From positions 2,604,001 to 2,668,000 of the forward strand of contig CM065650.1 in assembly GCA_033220425.1 (NCBI GenBank): DNA of 64,000 nucleotides. Direction: 5' to 3'. Of the stretch, positions 1 through 9,185 are shown in pieces. The stretch is from Lepraria neglecta (Eukaryota; Ascomycota; Lecanoromycetes; Lecanorales; Stereocaulaceae). The position numbers were made by a program, and so were the translations under genes. How positions within the stretch are numbered: position 1 is the stretch's first letter; every line of letters starts with the position of its first letter. The notes beneath the pieces are model-generated. The model ran no database searches. It worked only from the letters and a program-made list of their open reading frames with translations, and was not told the DNA's origin.

Positions 1-465
1 AGTTCCAACAATTCGCTCCTGCTCTACCTCTACCGTCTTTGGTGAACTTTAGACTCGAAAGTAGCAACCATCTGGTGCCTTGTATGCCCAACCTCAGCTG
101 CCTCAGCTGTGTTTCGCGCTTCTATTCTTAGTAAGAACTACTTTTGGTGACTGCTACGCTCAATAGTAGCTGTGTTCTGGTAAAGATCAAGGTATACCAG
201 AAGTTACAAATTGGCCGACGGTTTCCATTCAAGACTCTTGCGAATGCTTAGCACCAAAGAGTACGCCTCCCTCCGCCTGAGGGCAGACAGATTACACGAT
301 GTAAGCTGGATATATTCAAAAACTGTTGTAGGGCTATGAGTTATGATTCTATTCCTGCTTAAGTTGTCTAAACAATTGCGCTATAGCAGAAGTTATTTCT
401 ATCCCAGCGATGGCGGGCGTGCATTCACCCACACTAGAACGGTCCTTTGGGCGGGTTTCTCCTCT
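1..465. other. Non-coding left edge
   Basis: No convincing gene is seen on either strand. The reading frame running from about 343 into the CCT repeat is driven by the repeat and lacks natural protein composition at its start. Confidence 0.5.
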
Positions 466-522
466 CCTCCTCCTCCTCCTCCTCCTCCTCCTCCTCCTCC
501 TCCTCCTCCTCCTCCTCCTCCT
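466..522. repeat. (CCT)n trinucleotide microsatellite
   Basis: About 18 uninterrupted CCT/TCC units, followed at 523-531 by CTT-type units and at 539-556 by a GGC-rich tract. Read on the + strand it gives polyproline or polyserine depending on frame, so the overlapping open frames are not evidence of a gene by themselves. Confidence 0.95.
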
Positions 523-559
523 TCTTCTTCCTTCAGTGGCGGCGGCGGGGGCGGCGATA

Positions 560-640
560 CCTTCGCGGCACTGATTCTAGCGGTACTACTCCAGATTCCT
601 TCCAGGTTGGCTGGAGGTGCTGTTCATACCCTCACTTGTG
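560..640 (+). other. Fragment homologous to the 14.5 kb hydrophobic locus
   Basis: Positions 571-621 match the reverse complement of 14499-14549 at roughly 80% over 51 bp. Both copies encode the peptide core VLLQIPS.LAG just after an AG that looks like a splice acceptor (TCTAG here, TCCAG there). This looks like a short remnant of a gene or element related to the locus at 14.0-14.7 kb. No complete gene can be drawn around it. Confidence 0.5.
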
Positions 641-756
641 CGGACAACAACTCTTACTTTTTGATAGTATCAGCGGCTAAAGGCCATAGTCATGGACAAA
701 ACTTCGGTGAAAATCCATTATCTTCTGGCAGTTTGCGGGTACGTGATAAGCCTTGC

Positions 757-1131
757 CAAGGCTGTTGATAGTGCAAATGGTGCGGTTCAAGAAGCAAACT
801 GCACCAACTACCAGGTTTAAATAGTTCACAGTGTGATTTAAAAGTCAAACGGTTTTAAACTATTAAAACCAGTAGTGCACTATTTGGATTAAGTGGTTTA
901 GGCATAAACTGGGGGCATGCTTCGGGGCGTTCGGGGGGGCCTTATTTTGGGGCTAGATTTGGTAGGTTCCGGGTTTAAAGCCCTAACGCTAAGCCTATAA
1001 AAAACCCTAAATGGTGCTTTAAACCACGCCATTTATATGTCAAACTACACCAATCATTAAGCCAAAAAGGCCGCACCGGCCAGTTTAAACCGCCAAGCCC
1101 TCAAACTGTTGGTGCACCATCAACAGCCTTG
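757..1131. mobile_element. hAT-like MITE, copy 1
   Basis: A 375-bp non-coding element with terminal inverted repeats. The left end begins CAAGGCTGTTGATAGTGCA and the reverse complement of the right end begins CAAGGCTGTTGATGGTGCA, with one mismatch in 19. The interior is AT-rich and studded with TTTAAAC/GGTTTAAA motifs, which hAT-type elements often carry as subterminal repeats. The right-hand interior (ATTAAGCC, several A, then GTTTAAACCGCCAAG) matches the right end of copy 2 at 6377-6745. Flanking 8-mers do not form a clean target-site duplication here (agccttgc and attcttgc agree at 6 of 8 only if the right end is moved by one base). No transposase is encoded. Confidence 0.8.
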
Positions 1132-1437
1132 AATTCTTGCATGAATCCTGAATAACAACCCTAAGATACTGACCGCAAGATAGAATACATGCGTGAATTT
1201 GCGGCAATTCTAGGGGTTAAATCCCAACATGTGTACATGCGTGTATCTGCGGCAATCCTGGGAGTTAATTCCCAATATGTGTATAGACAGAGAATTCTCT
1301 CAGAGTGTTCCCGTCCTACAACTCTGGCTTCTTCTCTGTGTATATGAATCGCAAAGAATAGGCTAGACACGTCGTTGATATTGTGAATCTTTCGCAAGAC
1401 AGAAGGTTGTAGCTGCTTCTAAGCTCGTACGTGCGGT
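1132..1437. other. Spacer with 48-bp tandem duplication
   Basis: No gene seen. Positions 1187-1234 and 1235-1282 are two head-to-tail 48-bp units (each starting ACATGCGTG and ending near AATATGTGT or AACATGTGT) with a handful of differences. Confidence 0.6.
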
Positions 1438-3654
1438 ATGTATCCCTCTCCCGCACCCCTTCTTTTCCACTTCTACCAGAAACAATCCATCACAGCATTT
1501 CTCATAGTAATAAGGCTTTCTCATTGCCATAACGCTACCTCAAAAACCTCACCAGCATGCCAAACCCAAACTCAACCTCCTCTTCACGATCCTCGTCGCC
1601 GTCACGACAGCGCCAGCCGCTTGCAGATTCTCAAAGCGACCAAAATCCACCATTTCGAAGTCGTATTTCCTCGGCAGGTGCCAGAGGGAGCCTCATTGAG
1701 TCCACTGCCGCTACAGCTGCACAGGCTCGTGCAAGAACTTCTCCTCAACCATCAAACACTCCCGAGCTACCCATCAGACCTGCTCGAGCAGGAAGGACGG
1801 ACATAGGAACTCGTACGCGGCCAACAAGGACTGTGCAGCTTCCTATCAAACCTGCTGGAGTACGCACGTCAGCTCATACGAACCGCACGCATCGACACGA
1901 GCCTTATGCCCGACCGCCGGGTACCAAACAACGCCGAGGAGCTACATGTTCCCACCCTGGTCTTCATCCTCTTCAAGGAAGGTTACCGTGTTCCTTTCAC
2001 CCTTGGCCTCAGTCTCCGAGCCAGAGTATAAAATTCTCACCTACGCGGGAAGAAGTGACAAATTGGAGTCCTGACATGGCGCGAGCTTCGCACGAAGAAG
2101 CGACGGAGGAGTCTGCTCTTTCAGATATGATGAATACTCTGCCACCACCTCCCTCGCCCCCAAGTTTACAGCCAGTACGTACTTATGAGCTGCCAATCAG
2201 AGATTCTCAAGCGCACACAGCAGCTCAAGGAAATCACATGGGTAGGATGGAGCATACCACACAGGCATTCGGTGCAGAAGAGGGCAGAAGGGCTCCATCA
2301 TCCATTCCCAGTGATCCGCCACGAGGCGGACAGCGAGCGAGAAGGCCCACGCATCAGACTCCAGCCGAATTGGTCGATCCTTTCTAGAATCCACATTACG
2401 GATCCCCTAGATACGGTCAACGCACTCGAACATGGCCTGAATCAGGCAGCTGACAAGGCTATGAATATGTCTTTCCCTAAATATCATCATATGTTTTTCA
2501 AACACAGACCGGAAACTTTTCCACTTCCCACTTCAGCAAGTCGTCCACACTCTCAACGGAAGGATTTCCTCTCCAAATACTTCAAAGTCCGGCAACAATA
2601 CCTCAATTCAACAGAGGGTTACTCAACGTAAAAGTAACCTACCCATAGCCTTACCACTGTACTCGAATTCAGCATCATTCGCTGTCCAATCAGACCCTCC
2701 TCGGGGCTACTCGTCGGTAAAGCGGGATGCAGGATCAGGAAGTCGCCTCTCTTCAGAAGCACTCCAGTTGGCTGCTTTCATTGGCACTATCTTCTTGAAT
2801 TTCCTTTGCTTCAAACTGTTGCATTGGCTTTTTCTTTGGCTTCGGACCCGGTGTAGACGTCGTCAGCTAGCAACGACGCAACAGGAAATCGAAATGGAGC
2901 CCATCGTCGACCAAAACACACTCAAGACATCGCTTCTTCCGAGTTACTCAGCCTTCCAAAAATTGTATTTTCCCCTTTCCAAGGAGACCTCTTCGCTACT
3001 CATGGCCCATACCTTTTCTTCCCACAGAATTAAACCGCGAGGACAGGATGACCCAAACGCTTCTGCAGGACCGATGATAGGGGGAATATTCGGTGTTGCC
3101 ATCAGTGTTTTCATCTTGGCTCTTGTGTGCATTTGCTGTTTGAGGGGGATAAATAGTTCTGGTCCTCGCCCTAGAACAAGACGAACGACGAACTCCTCTA
3201 TTATTCACGCAGCGACTGTAACTGCACGCAGCAGTCCTCCTCGTCCCCCTAGTCTTCAGGCACCTTCTTGAGCTGCAAGTTCACGGGGCTATCGTGCCCA
3301 ATCCTCCCATCGCTGGGATATTTTCTGGACTGCTCCTACATATCCTCCTCCGGTTCACCATGGTCATGGTTCGCAGGCCCATACTCCGCATCCTCCTGCT
3401 CGGCAGGCTCCAGATCCCCACCACAACCCTTCTCTGCAAAGGTCTCGTACCAACGCTGCACCACCTCCGCATATTCCTTCTCCACAAAGACCTCAGACCA
3501 ATGCAACTTCTCCCCCAACCAATACCGCACAGGATCACACCAGTCACACGAGTTCAGAACCGACCATCGACGAAGGATATAGAAGAGTGCAAGCATTTGT
3601 TGACCGATTACTGGGTCAAGATAATCGAGAAGACCACGGGAGGCAATCTGCTTG
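1438..3654 (+). pseudogene. Decayed coding-like region with membrane segments
   Basis: Overlapping frames here have natural protein composition, but none makes a complete gene. In frame 1, coding-like stretches at about 1600-1800, 1840-2020 and 2185-2630 are separated by stops. They share a recurring helix-like phrase (SDLLEQ, SNLLEYARQL, SEILKRTQQL) that reads LPIRP/LPIKP/LPIRD in frame 3, so an underlying DNA repeat is present. In frame 2, 2640-3271 encodes a hydrophobic run near LQLAAFIGTIFLNFLCF, then a second one at about 3075-3150 (GGIFGVAISVFILALVC) followed by basic residues. After a TGA at 3269 the same frame continues as a Pro/His-rich tail to a stop at about 3654. I infer one or two former genes for membrane-anchored proteins of the same general type as those at 4.1-6.1 kb. 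Transcription or unusual splicing could rescue part of it. Confidence 0.35.
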
Positions 3655-4113
3655 AGAATAGTGCGTCAGAGAACGGCACCAGTGCAAAAGCTGAGGTTTG
3701 GCTACTGACCTGGAAGTCGAAGTCTGGCCGGTACTCTGCAGACCTTTCAACCTCGATGCTGTGTCATTCAAACAATTATGGGCCCTCGAAGACGTACTAG
3801 AGCTTCTTGCCACGAACACCTTCTCCTTATGTTGAGATAAATATACAACACGCGGAGGTTGGCGTCGAGCGACACCGTCGTGTCGAAATCCAGCGTCATC
3901 TACAGGCGTGGCGATGACACATGCCGCTTGAGGCGTTTCCCTTCTCGTATATGATGCCCCATACCTAACGTCTGCTTTTGTTCTCTTCCAACAAACAACA
4001 TCTTTGACACATCCTTTGAGTCAGAGCCCAAACAGTTTTTCGTCCATCTCAATTTTCGGGATCCTTAAAAAGTCCATTGACAATGCCATTATTCCAGCTT
4101 CTAGCATCTCATC

Positions 4114-5033
4114 ATGGCACCAGCACCCACCGCTCTGTCCTCGACTGCTTCTGCGCCTCTTGCCCGGTCTGGGATGGCCTCACTCCACAGATCACCCAGT
4201 GAACAAAGACATAGCCGCAGTTCCCCAAGCCACCAAACCGACAAAGTCGAGATCAGGCAGGAAGTCTGCACGACCGAAGTGTCAGTACCAACTTTGCCAC
4301 TACCAACAATCTGCACGTTCTATCCAACGGTGATTCCATGCAGCGAAGAAGGCTTCCTGACGACCACCTGCCCACCCGGTTACGCACTAGCAGCAGTACC
4401 AAATGCGCTGCAGGCCCCAACAACTGTCGAGCCGCTGTACCGCCGACAATCTCGAACAGCATCTACAAACATCCGGTAGTGGGATCAGATGCGACTTCTC
4501 ACCAAGGGCTCAGTGAAACTGAGAAAATCTTGCTAGGTTTGCTCTTGCCAGCTGGCATTGTTATCGCCACTATAATTGGGATCCTTTGTTGTTGTAACGG
4601 ATCACGCCGCAATCAGGCACATACTTCCTCTGGCGGACGGGGAGGACACCGAGGGACGAGGACGCCGCTGAGAGGTCCTCACGGCTGGCGGTCCGGCACT
4701 GGCAATGGAGGAGGCAGAGGTTCTGGACTAGGTCATGACGGATCGAGCAGCGACCTTACCAGCGATCAAGGTACAAACGTCAGCAACGCCTCTACTTGGC
4801 TTCCTGGCGGGTTGCGGGGATGGATAACGGCCAACATGCAGGCTCCCCAAGAGGTTAGGATCCCCGATCGAGCTGCGAATGATCGAGAAGGCCATATCCC
4901 GCAGAATCGAGACAGTCCACTGCAAAGACATCAGGAGATGGTGGAGATACCTGCACCACGTGGTGGAAGAGGATTTCTCTGGCATGAGCAGCAGCGTCAA
5001 TTGCAGGGCATGAACAGCGAGGCTCGGCCATAA
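4114..5033 (+). CDS. Small single-pass membrane protein, paralog A
   Basis: The ATG at 4114 opens a frame with a Ser/Pro-rich N-terminus, then a Cys-containing ectodomain (EIRQEVCTTE, later TTTCPPGY), matching paralog B at 5434. The reading frame must change between about 4380 and 4440. After that, the frame of 4338-5033 gives a stretch resembling B (SIYKHPVV), a transmembrane helix at 4537-4590 (LLGLLLPAGIVIATIIGI) followed by CCC, and a long Gly/Arg-rich hydrophilic tail. I could not find an intron of normal size with good signals for the frame change: GTTACG at 4379 to CTGCAG at 4413 has the right phase but is only 35 nt. Either the gene uses unusual splicing or it carries a frameshift. 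A degraded continuation of the tail may extend to about 5280. No known family is recognised. Confidence 0.45.
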
Positions 5034-5433
5034 GCACCGTATCCCATCCACAGAGAGGGACAAAGAGGTAGTGGCCGACACCAGCCATGGGTCGAAGACG
5101 GTTCTGAAGTCTAAGAATCCATTACGAATGATAGGATGCAACGGCGTCGCTTGTTTGGTGGAGAACTGCGGATTGGGTTGGGTCCTTGCGAGGGGGATAT
5201 GGATCGGGAAGGGCGTTGGAAAGAGCGAATATCGATTTTTGGCGAGCAAGACATTCGTGTCAGAACCCCGTGTTATCTAACTGCATTTCAACAGCATATA
5301 TTGCCCAAAAATTCAGGCTTCATGGCTCCTTTCTCCAACAACTTCCTCCATACTTGAATTTTGTCAAGGACACAACCAAAGCGCTTCCATCTCCATCTAT
5401 ATCACTTCGTATCACCTATTACTTGCATTGATC

Positions 5434-6103
5434 ATGGCGCCTATGCTCGCGACTGCCTCTTCGCTCTCAAAGGCTTCGTCTTCTGTCCATTCCCAAATGA
5501 TCTCGCTCAGTCAAGCAACTGATCATCGAAGACACAGTCGCCACTTATCACGTCATGGACCAGATGGAGGGGAAATCAGACAAGAAGCCTGCACAACGGC
5601 GATATTGGTCCAAACTTGGCCACTGCCGGCCCGAACATCTTGCTCGCTGTATCAGGCGGTGATTCTCTGCGAGGAAGAAATTTTCATGACGACTACCTGC
5701 CCACCATCTGGAGAGCCAAAAACCGATCCCAATGTGCTCATTTTAACCAGTATATCCAACTACGACGGCTAACACACCGCAAGCCGCAGCAACAGTTAAA
5801 CAAGGGTTACCGCAGACAACGTCGTACGGCATATACGAGCACCCCGTAGCACAAACGGGGCCACCCCATAAAAGAGGACTGGGTGAGCTGGGGAAAATCG
5901 GACTGGCTATAGGCGCAGGCTTTGCCCTGGCAATGTTAATTAGTCTTATTATCTGGAGAAGGCACCGTCACAGCAAGCTAAAGGTCTCCTCCGGTGGACA
6001 GGAAGTGATTCAAGTGGCAAAACAGGTACTCATGGGCCGCAGCCCGGTGGTGGGAATGGAGCATCAAGCACTGATGGCACCTATGAGCCATCAGGCCCCA
6101 TGA
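5434..6103 (+). CDS. Small single-pass membrane protein, paralog B
   Basis: Model: exon 1 5434-5749, intron 5750-5795 (46 nt; GTATAT donor, GGCTAAC branch, CAACAG acceptor), exon 2 5796-6103, giving 207 aa. The start context ATCATGGCGCC matches paralog A (ATCATGGCACC). The ectodomain has EIRQEACTTA and MTTTCPP, aligned with A. After the intron come GIYEHPV (A has SIYKHPV), then a helix at about 5888-5950 (IGLAIGAGFALAMLISLII) and a basic stop-transfer WRRHRH. The C-terminal frame is uncertain: an alternative frame to 6126 is Gly/Ser-rich like A, and a third frame at 6087-6376 resembles the end of A (SSEARH versus NSEARP). The tail has therefore probably drifted or is spliced, and the MITE at 6377 has landed in it. 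I see no cleavable signal peptide. Function unknown. Confidence 0.5.
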
Positions 6104-6376
6104 CACAAGCAACATCGAACCCATGAGCAGCTCAATTTCTTCTACCGAGGTATCCGATATTGGCCTCTGGGGCCGCATACTCGGCAGCAGCGATTATGGA
6201 TTGCCATGGAACGTGGCACGAGGTGGAAACAAGCCGGTGCGCCCGCTAGACGAGGGGGAATTGCTAGATGTTCCTCGCCAACGCGTTCCAGGTGGGTGCT
6301 GGGAAGATCAGCCCGGACACGTTCGTCAAACAAGCAGTGAAGCCCGTCATGGGTCACCGCCTCGGATCCATAGAGG

Positions 6377-6745
6377 CAAGGCTCTTGATGATCCAAACGG
6401 TCCGGGTTGAAAGGCAAACCGTTGAAAGTAGCGGTTTTAAGTGATTTGTGGTCCGGTTTGAAATCTAAACCGTTTAAACCAACGGTTCTAAACGGTTTAA
6501 TAGCAGGTGAGGCTTGAAAAGGCTAGGGCTACTAGCTGCACTGAGCAGTACGCTAACCTATTTGATAATTTGCCACCTCTTGGCAAAACCGATACAAACG
6601 GTTTAAACCACCAACCGAATAAGTCAAACAGTTGGATACGGTCCGGTTTAAATCTTAAACTGGACCAGCTATTAAGGCAAAAAGAGTAAACCAACCGTTT
6701 AAACCGCCAAGACTTTAAATAGTCGGTCGACCATCAAGAGCCTTG
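6377..6745. mobile_element. hAT-like MITE, copy 2, with 8-bp target duplication
   Basis: A 369-bp element with inverted ends: the left end is CAAGGCTCTTGATGATC and the reverse complement of the right end is CAAGGCTCTTGATGGTC, one mismatch in 17. It is flanked by catagagg (6369-6376) and catagagt (6746-6753), an 8-bp target-site duplication with one difference; 8 bp is the hAT hallmark. The interior carries many (A)ACGGTTTAAAC motifs on both strands. It is in the same orientation as copy 1, with a similar length and right-end interior. It has no coding capacity and must have been mobilised in trans. Confidence 0.88.
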
Positions 6746-9185
6746 CATAGAGTGCCTCGACGAGGTCAGATGCGGACCTGGCGTGACGTTTAGGACGTAC
6801 GACCATTGGAGCACCGAGATAGATCTGACTTTTCTAAGATGAAGCCTCGTCTGTAATTATTATTCGCGGTGGGCAGTGGAGGATTGGGCAGTCAAGGGTG
6901 TATGGGAAATGTTTGAGGACATAAATTTTGAAATTTGGTAGTCAAGGCTCCAGATATTAGGGCAGAATCAATGACGCTGTAAGTTCGCTAGTGGTGCATA
7001 GTCGGAAATGGAATCGTGAATATTGTATAGAACATTGTCAGTGGCTGCTCTGCGTGATCGATTTGGGGTTTTTACCATGGCTTTCTATTCCTGGCGTGCG
7101 GCCTTGGCATAAAAGATCCCATCATCTTCGCATTTCTAGTGTTAGCAGCCTTTGAAAGAAGACATTTGTAATTGTACAGGAGCATAGGTGTTTGTATTTT
7201 CACGGGATTTCAAGCTCAAGATCTGTTTGACTGATAGGCTCTAGGTCTATACCTGAATATCATTAGCAAAAGGTTCTAGCTGTGAAACGACAAGCATTAG
7301 GGTTTATAAACCATCATACATGAACGGCAGCAAGGTACGTTTCCCTTCTTCTTGCACACATCATGGCTATACCCCAATTCGTACTTCTATTTCAGGTCCC
7401 CAGCCGGAGGCGCGTGGTACCTCTTGCGATCTTTGCGCCACACTCCCTCAGAACTCGGCGTCACAGTCCCACTCTCACATGCCTGGCTACAGGGGGAGTT
7501 GCCATCATCGTCGTGGACCTTGGAGCCTGTCTGAGCAGGCGGAGTGGACGGGCGTAGGTGAGTGTCCTTCTTCTTGTCGTCCTTTTTAGATTGATGGCTG
7601 GCCATAGTAGTAGCTTTGCTAGACTCGGACCCTTTCGCGTCCTTGTTTGGTAGATTGTCGCCCGGCTTCGTGGATGAATTTGCCTGGTTGGACGCCATGC
7701 TTGACGCGTACTTTGCGGTAGCTAGCAGGGCCGATTCAGCAGTTGAAAGGGCATTTACCGCTCAATTCAGCGTTCAAGGCGACTTACTGCTGTTGGAATG
7801 GTATCCTTGAGGGTTGTGATCTGGGATGGGTAATAGATTCAATGGTGCTAGGCGTCCGACTGCTCTGCGGAAGCGATGGCATTAGCTGAAGCACAATAAA
7901 ACAAAGAGAGGCGACCCACGCTAAGACAGGCCGAGGCTCGGTACGGCTCGGAATGCTCTTAACTGAAGAAGGATGTTGATGATAGAGGCATGGGCGGCGT
8001 TTGAAAGGATGATGGTTTTATCTTGAGGAAGAAGCAAGCGAAGAAATTTGCAGGCTCAACAATAAGAGGCTATTTGAACAATATTGGCGAAGATCACTCT
8101 TGGCGGTAGTTTCTATATGGATGATGAATTGTCTTGCAAACCGGAGACACAAGAATCACATAAGTACAAAGAGTACTTTACTGCAACAAGAGCCAAGGGA
8201 AAACGTCACACCACCCGTTTGCGGTATCATCACCACCAATTATTACTGCATCGAGGAGCAAGCTCCCGAGAAGCTTATAATGCAGTGCATGAAGATCAGA
8301 GGATTTTCTGCATTGTAGATAGCCATTGTAGGAGGAGCTCGCGTGTCTGGGTTCTATTGGTGGAGAAGAAATGCGGAGAAGTTCCTGCAGGTACTCTGCT
8401 CGCCTGCTGTGTCTGCTATGTCTGCTGTGTTGGGATCGCCAATACCTCCAGGTTGGTATCTGAGCTAATGCCAGATGACTTTGCAGGCGTCATCTGGCGT
8501 GGCTCTTAACCTCTCATTGCACCATAAAACACAGACTTTGTTCCGATACTTCCATGTACCAAGCAGATCTGATCTCCTATCCTTTGACATCTCCGAGTCC
8601 AATGCTCGCTCATTCCAAATACTTTATGTGCGTTTGAAGTAGGCATCATCAAACAGATTCCACGACATGAAAGATTCCATGCATGTCAACAGATGCAAGC
8701 CAACCGGAGCCCAGAAATCGAATCCCTGTCGGCCCTACTACGGGAACGAGGGAAGCTAGGGAGAATTCAAGCGTCATACCGCGCATTCTCATCAGTATCC
8801 TCGAGGCCATGCCTTTCACCAATTTTTCTTCCCTACCAGGCTATCAGACCATTACAGGCTCCTGGACTGTATTCTTACCTGGCCCTGGAAAGCTAGAACG
8901 GCGGAAAGCGGCCCACGAGTCGGCCCTCGAAGGCGCAATTGATTCCATAACACCATCACTTAGTCGCTGGTGACTCTCCGATAGTGTTCAATTCGTGGGG
9001 CACCACTTCCAAGGATTGTTCCAGTGCGACAGCTTTCTCAATCGCCGATTGGCTTCTTCCGAGCTTCTTTGACCCCTGAGCTCTCAACCCTTCTCAGCAT
9101 TATTAATCAACCTTCGCTTGGACACAGCCGCCCCTCGAGAGTTCCACTCGGATATACGATACAGCCTCTTTAGCAGCCTGTGGGG
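6746..9185. other. Intergenic, mostly featureless
   Basis: Apart from the weak candidate at 7387-7698 on the minus strand, no gene is supported. Open frames at 8084-8509 lack recognisable domains and overlap one another in different frames. The last ~150 bp form the promoter/leader of the glutamate-cysteine ligase gene. Confidence 0.5.
7387..7698 (-). CDS. Hypothetical hydrophilic small protein
   Basis: A 103-aa frame with a proper ATG at 7698. It is very rich in Lys, Asp, Ser and Thr (for example SKKDDKKKDTH), has no hydrophobic segment and predicts an intrinsically disordered polypeptide. Composition is more protein-like than the overlapping plus-strand frames, which is the only support. 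No family recognised, no introns needed. It could be a chance frame. Confidence 0.3.
   Translation of the reverse strand: MASNQANSSTKPGDNLPNKDAKGSESSKATTMASHQSKKDDKKKDTHLRPSTPPAQTGSKVHDDDGNSPCSQACESGTVTPSSEGVWRKDRKRYHAPPAGDLK

Noticed and set aside
343-768. 141-codon frame with a polyproline run
   Set aside because: Its length comes from the CCT microsatellite and the GGC tract; the parts before and after lack a consistent protein character, and only the 571-621 fragment has outside support.
757-6745. Possibility that the block between the MITEs is an autonomous hAT element
   Set aside because: No frame inside resembles a hAT transposase; the content is membrane-protein-like genes instead.
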